Assembly (NCBI RefSeq): GCF_029227915.1 | Contig: NC_079881.1 | Coordinates: 310,001-374,000, forward strand | DNA length: 64,000 nucleotides | Reading direction: 5' to 3' | Source of the DNA: Hydractinia symbiolongicarpus | Taxonomy: Eukaryota; Cnidaria; Hydrozoa; Anthoathecata; Hydractiniidae | Part shown: one piece after another, positions 12,781 through 20,788 of the stretch | Numbering within the stretch: the first letter of the stretch is position 1 | Layout of the letters: each line of letters starts with the position of its first letter | The notes under the pieces: generated by a model | What the model saw: only the letters and a program-made list of their open reading frames with translations | Told to the model about the DNA's origin: nothing | Databases searched by the model: none | Translations under genes and position numbers: made by a program

Positions 12781-15240
12781 GGTGAAAAAATAATTTAAAA
12801 AATCATTCGGGAAATGAGTTTACTCCCTGGGTACTTTCTTTGTATACTTTTGACTATACGGGCCGAGTCGGGGATTTACGGGAAGTCGCGGGTTTTCGTT
12901 TGCCGGCGATTAAACTTCTTTTATTCAGCGTCTCATCAAAAATGAAAACATTTTTGAAAACTGCAAGTCTCATGCGTTTTAGTGGTGAAAAGATAATTTA
13001 AAAAATCGTTCGGGAAATGAGCTTACTCCCTGAGTACTTTCTTTGTATACTTTTGACTATACGGGCCGAGTCCGGGGTTTACGGGAAATGGCGGGTTTTC
13101 GTTTGCCGGCGATTAAACTCCTTTTATTCAGCGTCTCATCAAAAATGAAAACATTTTTGAAAACTGCAAGTCTCATGCGTTTTAGTGGTGAAAAGATAAT
13201 TTAAAAAATCGTTTTGGAAATGAGTTTACTCACAGGGTACCTTCTTTGTATACATTCGACTATACGGGCCAAGCCCGGGATGTACGGGAAAGCGCGAGTT
13301 TTCGTTTGCCGGCGATTAAACCACTTTCATTAAGCGTCTCATCAAAAATGAAAACATTTTTGAAAACTACAAGTCTCATGCGTTTTAGTGGTGAAAAGAT
13401 AATTTAAAAAATCGTTTTGGAAATGAGTTTACTCACAGGGTACTTTCTTTGTATACATTCGACTATACGGGCCAAGTCCGCGATTTACGGGAAATCGCGG
13501 AATTTCGTTTGCCGGTGATTAAACCACTTTCACTAAGCGTCTCATCAAAAATGAAAACATTTCTGAAAACTACAAGTCTCATGCGTTTTAGTGGTGAAAT
13601 AATAATTTAAAAAATCGTTCGGGAAATGAGTTTACTCCCTGGGTACTTTCTTTGTATGCTTTTGACTATACGGGCCGAGTCGGAGATTTACGGGAAGTCG
13701 CGGGTTTTCGTTTGCCGGCGATTAAACTTCTTTTATTCAGCGTCTCATCAAAAATGAAAACATTTTTAAAAACTACAAGTCTCATGGGCTTTAGTGGTTA
13801 AATAATAATTTAAAAAATCGTTCGGGAAATGAGTTTACTCCCTGGGTACTTTCTTTGTATACATTTGACTGTACGGGCCAAGCCCGGGATGTGCGGGAAA
13901 TCGCGGGTTTCGTTTGCCGGCGATTAAACCACTTTCATTCAGCGTCTCATCAAAAATGAAAACATTTCTGAAAACTACAAGTCTCATGCGTTTTAGTGGT
14001 GAAAAAATAATTTAAAAAATCGTTCGTTAAATGAGTTTACTCCCTAGGTACTTTCTTTGTGTACTTTTGACTATACGGGCCGAGTCCGGGATTTACGGGA
14101 AATCGCGGGTTTTCGTTTGCCGGCGATTAAACCACTTTCACTAAGCGTCTCATCAAAAATGAAAACATTTCTGAAAACTACAAGTCTCATGCGTTTTAGT
14201 GGTGAAAAAATAATTTAAAAAATCATTCGGGAAATGAGTTTACACCCTGGGTACTTTCTTTGTATACTTTTGACTATACGGGCCCAGTCGGGGATTTACG
14301 GGAAGTCCCGGGTTTTCGTTTGCCGGCGATTAAACCACTTTCATTAAGCGTCTCATCAAAAATGAAAACATTTCTGAAAACTACAAGTCTCATGCGTTTT
14401 AGTGGTGAAAAAATAATTTAAAAAATCGTTCGGGAAATGAGTTTACTCCCTGGGTACTTTCTTTGTGTACTTTTGACTATACGGGCCAAGTCCGGGATTT
14501 ACGGCAAATCGCGGGTTTTCGTTTGCCGGCGATTAAACAACTTTCACTAAGCGTCTCATCAAAAATGAAAACATTTCTGAAAACTACAAGTCTCATGCGT
14601 TTTAGTGGTGAAAAAATAATTTAAAAAATCATTCGGGAAATGAGTTTACTCCCTGGGTACTTTCTTTGTATACTTTTGACTATACGGGCCGAGTCGGGGA
14701 TTTACGGGAAGTCGCGGGTTTTCGTTTGCCGGCGATTAAACTTCTTTTATTCAGCGTCTCATCAAAAATGAAAACATTTTTGTAAACTACAAGTCTCATG
14801 CGTTTTAGTGGTCAAAAAATAATTTAAAAAATCGTTCCGGAAATGAGCTTACTCCCTGGGTACTTTCTTTGTATACTTTTGACTATACGGGCCGAGTCCG
14901 GAGTTTACGGGAAATGGCGGGTTTTCGTTTGCCGGCGATTAAACTTCTTTTATTCTGCGTCTCATCAAAAATGAAAACATTTTTGAAAACTGCAAGTCTC
15001 ATGCGTTTTAGTGGTGAAAAGATAATTTAAAAAATCGTTTTGGAAATGAGTTTACTCACAGGGTACCTTCTTTGTATACATTCGACTATACGGGCCAAGC
15101 CCGGGATGTACGGGAAAGCGCGAGTTTTCGTTTGCCGGCAATTAAACCACTTTCATTAAGCGTCTCATCAAAAATGAAAACATTTCTGAAATTTACAAGT
15201 CTCATGCGTTTTAGTGGTCAAAAAATAATTTAAAAAATCG

Positions 15241-16958
15241 TTCGGGAAATGAGCTTACTCCCTGGCTACTTTCTTTGTATACTTTTGACTATACGGGCCG
15301 AGTCCGGGGTTTACGGGAAATGGCGGGTTTTCGTTTGCCGGCGATTAAACTTCTTTTATTCAGCGTCTCATCAAAAATGAAAACATTTTTGAAAACTGCA
15401 AGTCTCATGCGTTTTAGTGGTGAAAAGATAATTTAAAAAATCGTTTTGGAAATGAGTTTACTCACAGGGTACCTTCTTTGTATACATTCGACTATACGGA
15501 CCAAGCCCGGGATGTACGGGAAAACGCGAGTTTTCGTTTGCCGGCGATTAAGCCACTTTCATTAAGCGTCTCATCAAAAATGAAAACATTTCTGAAAACT
15601 ACAAGTCTCAAGCGTTTTAGTGGTGAAAAAATAATTTAAAAAATCATTCGGGAAATGAGTTTACACCCTGGGTACTTTCTTTGTATACTTTTGACTATAC
15701 GGGCCCAGTCGGGGATTTACGGGAAGTCGCGGGTTTTCGTTTGCCGGCGATTAAACCACTTTCATTAAGCGTCTCATCAAAAATGAAAACATTTCTGAAA
15801 ACTACAAGTCTCATGCGTTTTAGTGGTGAAAAAATATTTTAAAAAATCGTTCGGGAAATGAGTTTACTCCCTGGGTACTTTCTTTGTGTACTTTTGACTA
15901 TACGGGCCAAGTCCGGGATTTACGGGAAATCGCGGGTTTTCGTTTGCCGGCGATTAAACCACTTTCACTAAGCGTCTCATCAAAAATGAAAACATTTCTG
16001 AAAACTACAAGTCTCATGCGTTTTAGTGGTGAAAAAATAATTTAAAAAATCATTCGGGAAATGAGTTTACTCCCTGGGTACTTTCTTTGTATACTTTTGA
16101 CTATACGGGCCGAGTCGGGGATTTACGGGAAGTCGCGGGTTTTCGTTTGCCGGCGATTAAACCACTTTCATTAAGCGTCTCATCAAAAATGAAAACATTT
16201 CTGAAAACTACAAGTCTCATGCGTTTTAGTGGTGAAAAAATATTTTAAAAAATCGTTCGGGAAATGAGTTTACTCCCTGGCTACTTTCTTTGTATACTTT
16301 TGACTATGCGGGCCGAGTCCGGGGTTTACGGGAGATGGCGGGTTTTCGTTTGCCGGCGATTAAACTTCTTTTATTCAGCGTCTCATCAAAAATGAAAATA
16401 TTTTTGAAAACTGCAAGTCTCATGCGTTTTAGTGGTGAAAAGATAATTTAAAAAATCGTTTTGGAAATGAGTTTACTCACAGGGTACCTTCTTTGTATAC
16501 ATTCGACTATACGGACCAAGCCCGGGATGTACGGGAAAACGCGAGTTTTCGTATGCCGGCGATTAAGCCACTTTCATTAAGCGTCTCATCAAAAATGAAA
16601 ACATTTCTGAAAACTACAAGTCTCATGCGTTTTAGTGGTGAAAAAATAATTTAAAAAATCATTCGGGAAATGAGTTTACACCCTGGGTACTTTCTTTGAA
16701 TACTTTTGACTATACGGGCCCAGTCGGGGATTTACGGGAAGTCGCGGGTTTTCGTTTGCCGGCGATTAAACCACTTTCATTAAGCGTCTCATCAAAAATG
16801 AAAACATTTCTGAAAACTACAAGTCTCATGCGTTTTAGTGGTGAAAAAATATTTTAAAAAATCGTTCGGGAAATGAGTTTACTCCCTGGGTACTTTCTTT
16901 GTGTACTTTTGACTATACGGGCCAAGTCCGGGATTTACGGGAAATCGCGGGTTTTCGT
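15241..16958 (+). repeat. Higher-order repeat, five monomers (1015 bp), cut by the transposon
   Basis: Monomers from about 15241 recur about 1015 bp later at 16256. The CTTTGTGTAC marker is at about 15886 and 16901, and an earlier copy at about 14465 gives a seven-monomer spacing of 1421 bp. The second copy is interrupted at 16958 by the transposon. The copy at 15880-16080 serves as an empty-site reference for the insertion. Confidence 0.7.
16955..16958. repeat. Target site duplication TCGT, left copy
   Basis: TCGT directly precedes the CACGGGTG end. The paralogous uninterrupted monomer carries a single TCGT at 15940-15943 in the same context (GGGTTTTCGTTTGCCGG), which shows that the second copy is a product of insertion. 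Confidence 0.9.
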
Positions 16959-17357
16959 CACGGGTGATTCAAACGGCCGTACAATGGAATTTAAGCGCAT
17001 TTGCCGGGAGTCTGGGGCGAGCTTCCAAAATTTTGTAACAAAGTTGCTGATAAAGGCACAACTTCTAATGTCGATAACAGAAATTTTACTCTCGCGTGGC
17101 CTTATGTAAATCTATTTAACTAGCATCTAAGGTCTTCAGATGCTGTGGAAAAAATCAAAAAACAATTTTGTTGTCGTTTCCAAGCGCAACAAACGTAAAT
17201 AAGACGAGACGGTAAATGTCGAGTCAAAAAGTGACCTAGCTAACAGGTCGGCTATAACGTTATATAGAGTTTTTCACCTAATCAAACTTATATGTTACGA
17301 AAGCCCAAGGATTATACTTTCTATTTTTTAAAGTTCCATACTGCTTTCAGTTTTTTT
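16959..17357 (+). repeat. Left terminal inverted repeat (long, decayed)
   Basis: The outermost 15 bases, CACGGGTGATTCAAA, match the reverse complement of 20770-20784 at 13 of 15. Further blocks also pair with the right end: AAACAATTTTGTTGTCGT at 17160-17177 (16 of 18 with 20557-20574) and TGCTTTCAGTTTTTTT at 17342-17357 (16 of 16 with 20358-20373). AATCTAT and CATCTAA words near 17109-17130 also have partners. Between blocks the match is poor, so this is an old or fast-decaying repeat. No gene is seen here. A reading frame that starts in the satellite and runs to 17109 is a chance fusion. Confidence 0.7.
17261..17267 (+). promoter_or_regulatory. Possible TATA box (TATATAG)
   Basis: TATATAG lies about 290 bp upstream of the proposed start codon, in the non-coding part of the left end. 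Such words are common in A/T-rich DNA. A polypyrimidine-AG at 17528-17539 just before the start could be the acceptor of a 5' UTR intron, which would place a promoter further upstream as here. Neither point is proven by sequence alone. Confidence 0.2.
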
Positions 17358-17557
17358 CTGAAAAATATTTGTCATCAAAGTTGAACAAAATTCAAATTTT
17401 TAAAATGGTGGCACAGACAGGAAAAAAAGCTTATGGTCATGAAATGTGAAACTTTATGTTTGCAAAAAGCTTTTGACTAAGTTAAAAAATATAATTGGAA
17501 AGGCAACGATTAAACTGGTTACATAATATTATTTTTTAGAATAATTATAGCTATAGA
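17358..17557 (+). other. Non-coding 5' leader of the transposon gene
   Basis: A/T-rich sequence between the recognisable left inverted repeat and the start codon. It holds no long reading frame. The start ATG at 17558 has A at -3 and G at +4, a good eukaryotic context. Confidence 0.5.
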
Positions 17558-18043
17558 ATGGCAGAACATACAGATCTAACCAAACTTTGTCGCATATGTG
17601 GAAATATTTTGAATGGAAGAGTTTCCTATCTTGTAAAGGAAAACCTTTCTGGCCTTCAGTCAGCATTTCAGGAGGACTTTGAGCAAGATGTAAACAAAAT
17701 ACATCCACCAAAATTTTGTAATAAATGTTACTGCACAATGCAAAATTGTAATTTGCGGGGCACAAAAACATCAAAATGCCCAGTAAGATGGAAAGAAGGC
17801 AGTGCATCAAATTTCTCGAAAATTAAATCTAAAGGGGGACGGCCTATAAAATCTAAAAAAGGTGGAAGGCCGAAAAAAACCATTGAGCCAGAATTGATGA
17901 CACCCAACGACATTTTAAAGCTAAGTCCGTCTAAGCCTGTACCGACAATTATTGAAAAATGCATGACACATTTGGTTGGTATCAAAATTAAACAGTCAAA
18001 ACTACCGAATCAAACAATTCAATTTGCTACAAAAGGACCACAG
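17558..18043 (+). CDS. Exon 1: RAG1-like zinc domain and AT-hook-like motifs
   Basis: 162 codons ending at a CAG|GTATAT donor. Residues 10-16 read LCRICGN, followed by D44-V45, I48-H49-P50 and F53-C54-x-x-C57. The same order (CRICGN, then DV..IHP..FC..C) is found in the zinc-binding dimerisation region of vertebrate RAG1. C59, C64 and C74 follow. W78 is kept, but the H...C..C that I expect after it is absent, so the second zinc site may be lost. GGRPIK (93-98) and GGRPKK (102-107) in a lysine-rich stretch look like AT hooks that would bind A/T-rich DNA in the minor groove. The reading continues past the donor for only three codons before a stop, which supports splicing there. Confidence 0.75.
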
Positions 18044-18173
18044 GTATATAAATAAACATTTAGAATATACATATTTTTCTGCATTTACCTGAAAATTATT
18101 CATATTTCTACTATATATATATATATTATATATCTAACAAAGACTAAAAATAAAAAACATTTCTTTATTTTAG
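18044..18173 (+). other. Intron 1 (130 bp) with AT microsatellite
   Basis: GTATAT..TTTTAG, phase 0. It contains an (AT)n run at about 18112-18133. The short size and A/T richness match the other introns of this gene. Confidence 0.7.
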
Positions 18174-18679
18174 CCAATAACGGTTACACCGATCAGCATG
18201 CCAAGAAAGTTATCAAATGAAAGTAGTAAAAGAAGCTTATCTGATCGGAGCAAAACAGCTAAAAATATAATCAACATGATTTCAGGAAATTCAAATGATG
18301 CATTTGTGAAACAAACAGCTGCGATCATGAAAAAATGTGACAAGGAGCAGCGAAAACAAATAATCGCAGAAATCCATCATGTCTCCATTCCAGCTGAGAC
18401 TGCTGCCGCCATGAAAGCCACCTTGAATTTGCCATGGAACCTTATGCGAAATATTTCCCGATGGCTTGCCACTTTTGACATCAAACTTGCATCTGAAAAA
18501 ACAACAAGACTGACCAACTTTGCATCCCAAAATTTATTCGTGGATCTTTTCCAAAACGTAGCTTGGACAGTTTGAACACAAACCTGCAGCGATTTCGTGA
18601 CAATGGATCGTTAGTGAAAAACGCCAAACACTATCAAAATGTGATACATGATTGCTTCTTTAACATCCCCCTAGAACAA
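18174..18679 (+). CDS. Exon 2: linker and N-terminal part of transposase, with frame change
   Basis: The acceptor TTTATTTTAG is at 18173 and the donor CAA|GTAAGT at 18680. Frame one runs from 18174 through a basic, serine-rich start and a segment with LPWNLMRNISRWL to about 18530, then meets a stop at 18573. The coding signal continues in another frame from about 18533 (FIRGSFPKRSLDSL, then KNAKHYQNVIHD and IPLEQ) to the donor. The exon is 506 nt, one short of a multiple of three, so one lost base would explain it. A larger deletion whose length is not a multiple of three explains it equally well and fits the apparent absence of the catalytic core. Confidence 0.65.
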
Positions 18680-18749
18680 GTAAGTATAATGTACTTCGTG
18701 CAATGTTATGAAAATTCAGCAAACCTATTTTTTATTACTTTTTATATAG

Positions 18750-18922
18750 GTGGCTATACCAGGGCTCCACCTAACACTTGGGATATATTTAAAAATGTTC
18801 AACAACTTGGAAAGCTACTGTCAAGAAGTTGATTTAAGAATTGCCACAATTCATGCTCAAACTACTGATGGTGAAATTAATATTAAATTTGCAGAGTTTA
18901 TGGCAAATATGAGAATTTTAAT
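18750..18922 (+). CDS. Exon 3: PGLH segment
   Basis: The acceptor is TTTATATAG at 18749 and the donor AAT|GTATGT at 18923, phase 2. It encodes VAIPGLHLTLGIYLKMFNNL followed by an acidic helix-rich stretch. A V.iPGLHi.LGi..K.f motif is shared, by my recollection, with the invertebrate relatives and lies just after the catalytic region. The reading beyond the donor becomes hydrophobic low-complexity sequence from the A/T-rich intron, not protein. Confidence 0.7.
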
Positions 18923-19038
18923 GTATGTACACCTTACTAGATTTTTATTATTATTAATACTACTTCCAATCATATCTTGGGCTGCATTTCTTTATAACAT
19001 ATCTATATATATATGTATATATATATGTATATATTTAG
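18923..19038 (+). other. Intron 3 (116 bp) with AT/GT microsatellite
   Basis: GTATGT..ATTTAG, phase 2. The last third is an alternating (AT)n/(GTATAT)n tract at about 19001-19036, directly before the acceptor. Confidence 0.65.
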
Positions 19039-19354
19039 CAATTTACAAAATGAGTCAAAAGAATTGGAGGACGAGTATGATAACCAGCAGGAACATATGA
19101 ACTGGATGGTTATATCTAAACAAATTACCAAGGATGAGTTTGAAAAAAACTACAAACCAGAGTTGGATAACTTAGAATTTGAACTGAAGGAGAAACATAG
19201 AAGCATAAAAGCATTCAAAGAAAAGTACCAATTGGAAATTGGATCTGGTCCTTGCGTATCATCCCTAGACGATACACTGCAGGAGCTTGGTGTTGAGAGG
19301 CAGGCGTACCACGGAAAAAGCTTTATTGGCAACCATTGTCATAAAATGCTCAAG
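19039..19354 (+). CDS. Exon 4: probable coiled coil and YHGKSFIGNH motif
   Basis: The acceptor ATATTTAG is at 19038 and the donor AAG|GTTAGA at 19355. Residues about 390-450 are rich in E, K, L and Q with heptad-like spacing, so a coiled coil is likely. The end reads GVERQAYHGKSFIGNHCHKM, a histidine-rich motif that I recall from related transposon proteins. Its role is not known to me. The histidines and cysteine could bind metal. Confidence 0.7.
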
Positions 19355-19527
19355 GTTAGATTTATTTTTGCAATTTATAAAAATTTTCGTTTACTTTATC
19401 TTGTTTCAATACAATGCTATACAATTTGTATTGAAACAAGATAAAGTAAACGAAAAATATGAAATTGTATTATGCATAAGTATAATTTCACAAATTGGTT
19501 TACAACAAACAGTAGACAATATTATAG
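19355..19527 (+). other. Intron 4 (173 bp) carrying a long perfect hairpin
   Basis: GTTAGA..TTATAG, phase 0. Most of the intron is taken up by the inverted repeat at 19384-19456. Without the repeat the intron would be about 100 bp, close to the others, so the inverted copy was probably gained inside an ordinary intron. Confidence 0.65.
19384..19456. repeat. 31-bp perfect inverted repeat with 11-nt loop
   Basis: The arms 19384-19414 and 19426-19456 are exact reverse complements over 31 bp, with an 11-nt spacer at 19415-19425. The pairing stops with a mismatch outside the arms, and there is no flanking direct repeat that would mark a separate small transposon. A template-switch event that copied one arm in reverse is the simplest source. 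Confidence 0.95.
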
Positions 19528-19717
19528 GATGGCAACATAAAGTATTTATGTGATCGTATTCCTGAAATTGTACAGAATCAATGTGATGATCAAGTTTTAT
19601 ATCTGGAGTGTCAAGAAACATGCAAGAAGTTTGAACAACTGTTCAAGCTGTATGGTTCGTGTCACTCAATATTCAATTCTTCATGTATTATGACCCAAGA
19701 AATGTTATCAAATTTAG
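19528..19717 (+). CDS. Exon 5: linker before the C-terminal domain
   Basis: I chose the acceptor ATTATAG at 19527, which gives an in-frame DGNIKYLCDRIPEIV start. An alternative AG at 19542 is also in frame but has a poorer context, and using it would shorten the protein by five residues. The donor is TTAG|GTAAAA at 19718, phase 1. The reading contains several cysteines (C502, C512, C521, C525) that could stabilise the fold. No domain is recognised. Confidence 0.65.
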
Positions 19718-19798
19718 GTAAAATATGCAAGTTTGATTTTTATGAAATGCTTAAAAGTAGAAAAGTCAATTTATAAAATTTGTTTAACCAACTTTTAG

Positions 19799-20121
19799 AG
19801 ACATCTATCAATCAGTTCATGTGTTATTTAAGAGTTAATTGGCCTTCAATATACATCAGTCCAAAGCTGCACATACTAGAAGACCATGTATTGGATTTTG
19901 TAAACAAGTGGAGAACGGGCTTAGGTTTTTATGGTGAACAAGGTGGAGAATCTATTTACCACGATTTGCATCGTATGAGAATAAATTATTCAAACATCAA
20001 AAACCCAGTTGACAGGCTCAAATACATTATGAAACAGCACCTTTTGACAACAAATCCAGAAGCTCAAGACTTGAAGCCAGCAGCTAAAAAGCGTAAATTT
20101 ACAAAAGGCGAGGAAGAGTAG
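19799..20121 (+). CDS. Exon 6: conserved C-terminal domain with GEQGGES and nuclear signal
   Basis: The acceptor CAACTTTTAG is at 19798 and the stop TAG at 20119-20121. It encodes SPKLHILEDHV (578-588), then GLGFYGEQGGESIYHDLHRM (598-617) and a DRLKYIMKQHL helix. The K.HILEDH and GEQG.ES motifs are, by my recollection, the strongest family signature. A glutamate here (E604 or E608) is a candidate third catalytic residue, since RAG1 and CMC transposases place their last acidic residue in a C-terminal helix region. That link is inference. PAAKKRK at 651-657 is a classic basic nuclear localisation signal near the end. Confidence 0.75.
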
Positions 20122-20357
20122 TGACAGAATTTTCTACTAGCTGTTAAGTGGATGTGACTGTATTTTGTCGCCTACCTAGCATGTATATATATAAATATTT
20201 TATGTTAACCAACCTTGTGTTAACCAGTTTCTAGCAAATTTATAACACAGTAATGCCACATTGGCTTAGTTAAACGATATTGAAGCTTTCATACGTATTT
20301 GATAGTTATCGTGAAACTGTGAAAAATATGCCTACTTCAAAAGTCATTTTCTGATTA
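20122..20357 (+). other. Non-coding 3' region of the transposon gene
   Basis: A/T-rich sequence after the stop, with a short (TA)n run near 20183-20192 and no reading frame of note. It leads into the right inverted repeat. Confidence 0.5.
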
Positions 20358-20359
20358 AA
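20354..20359 (+). promoter_or_regulatory. Possible polyadenylation signal (ATTAAA)
   Basis: ATTAAA, the commonest variant of AATAAA, lies about 233 bp after the stop and is followed by a GT/T-rich stretch (GTTGTATTTTTCTC). I found no AATAAA in the 3' region. It overlaps the edge of the right inverted repeat block, so its presence may be incidental. Confidence 0.3.
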
Positions 20360-20784
20360 AAAAACTGAAAGCACTTCAAAGTTGTATTTTTCTCTTAGGG
20401 CCATGTGTCCTTGATGTAAAATAACTTTTCTACAGCCCTAGAAAACTCTGAATAACAAGTTAATTACCTTGACGTTAGCAACGTAACGCAAATAAGCAAA
20501 AATCTTGATTTTTTCTTTCATCTACTTGAGTAGTCTTGTTCCTCGTACCTAGCTCCACTACAACAAAAATGTTTCGCTGAGCCTCTTCGTTGACTTATCA
20601 CATGTTCGTTTACGGCTAAATTAGATCTATTGGAATATTAGATGGGAGGATAACAATAGATTTAAACTTGCTCTTGGTTTGTTTTGACTACGTAGTTTGA
20701 TGCCGGCCGCCATTATTCCTCCACGGATGTCGTTAAAAACCCGCGCATGCGCTAACTCTTAGATTCCGCTTCGAACCACCCGTG
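20358..20784 (-). repeat. Right terminal inverted repeat (long, decayed)
   Basis: This is the partner of the left repeat, read on the reverse strand, with matching blocks at about 210 and 411 bp from the end versus 201 and 383 bp on the left. It also contains a perfect 10-bp palindrome, GCGCATGCGC, at 20743-20752. The left end has a related AAGCGCATTTG word at a similar depth. I see no reading frame of interest in this stretch. Confidence 0.7.
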
Positions 20785-20788
20785 TCGT
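20785..20788. repeat. Target site duplication TCGT, right copy
   Basis: TCGT directly follows the CACCCGTG end and continues into TTGCCGGCGATTAAACC, the normal next part of the monomer. A fifth base does not match (T on the left, G on the right), so the duplication is exactly 4 bp. Confidence 0.9.

Larger units (their letters stand above)
1..16958 (+). repeat. 203-bp satellite array, left block (about 83 monomers)
   Basis: Tandem head-to-tail monomers. The landmark GCCGGCGATTAAAC recurs every 203 bp (for example at 59 and 262), and all copies read in the same orientation. Each monomer carries, in order: a TTTACTCCCTGGGTAC block, a TATAC block, ACGGGCC, a GC-rich stretch ending GTTTGCCGGCGATTAAAC, then CAGCGTCTCATC, an A/T dyad, ACAAGTCTCATG, TTTTAGTGGTGAAA and an A/T-rich tail. 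Two classes occur. Class A has CTTTTGAC, CGAGTCCG, AAACTTCTTTTATTCAG and CATTTTTG. Class B has CATTCGAC, CAAGCCCG, AAACCACTTTCA and CATTTCTG. Variants differ by single bases and 1-bp indels. Apart from the array I see no gene in this stretch. Confidence 0.98.
17558..20121 (+). pseudogene. Broken transposase-like gene with RAG1-type N-terminal zinc domain (six exons)
   Basis: Proposed exons are 17558-18043, 18174-18679, 18750-18922, 19039-19354, 19528-19717 and 19799-20121, joined by GT..AG introns of 70-173 bp whose phases (0, 0, 2, 0, 1) agree from exon to exon. The product would be about 664 residues if the single frame change in exon 2 (about 18531-18535) is bridged. Layout: zinc domain 11-57, AT-hook-like GGRP motifs 93-107, conserved helix-rich segment about 248-275, PGLH segment from 335, coiled coil about 390-450, YHGKSFIGNH about 479-488, GEQGGES 603-609, basic nuclear signal 651-657. 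It resembles uncharacterised invertebrate transposon proteins that pair a CRICG domain with a C-terminal GEQG.ES motif. I recall those relatives having a central segment, including a GDYEF-type motif and catalytic acidic residues, which I cannot find here. Confidence 0.75.
16959..20784 (+). mobile_element. 3826-bp DNA transposon with RAG1-type zinc-domain gene (Chapaev/N-RAG-like), probably inactive
   Basis: The element replaces no satellite sequence: the left flank ends TTTTCGT and the right flank starts TCGTTTGCC, giving a 4-bp TCGT duplication. The ends are CACGGGTG and CACCCGTG. Inverted blocks at similar distances from each end mark long decayed terminal repeats. Inside is one six-exon gene on the + strand. 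There is no poly(A) tail and no reverse transcriptase, so this is a cut-and-paste type element. From established knowledge, 4-bp target duplications with CAC termini fit the Chapaev branch of CMC, and CRICG-type N-terminal domains are known in invertebrate N-RAG transposons. Transib would give 5-bp duplications. Superfamily assignment is inference. The frame change in exon 2 suggests the copy cannot make a working transposase. Confidence 0.85.

Noticed and set aside
1-16958. CRISPR array
   Set aside because: The repeats are contiguous 203-bp units with no unique spacers, and the surrounding gene is eukaryotic.
16873-17109. 78-codon reading frame across the left transposon junction
   Set aside because: It begins in a satellite monomer and ends in the transposon's inverted repeat, so it is a chance fusion made by the insertion.
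17529-17985. Reverse-strand reading frames opposite exon 1
   Set aside because: They are shadows of the exon 1 coding sequence, which has the recognisable zinc motif and proper splice sites on the + strand.
19287-19621. Reading frames through the hairpin region on both strands
   Set aside because: They run through intron 4 and its inverted repeat. The exon 4 and exon 5 frames flanking it give a coherent protein only if this part is spliced out.
19718-19798. Continuous reading of exons 5 and 6 without an intron
   Set aside because: The exon 5 frame meets a stop at about 19774, whereas the GT at 19718 and AG at 19798 give a matching phase-1 intron and a continuous protein into the conserved C-terminal domain.
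16959-20784. Transib or retroelement origin of the insert
   Set aside because: The target duplication is 4 bp rather than the 5 bp typical of Transib. There is no reverse transcriptase, long terminal direct repeat or poly(A) tail, and the gene keeps introns.
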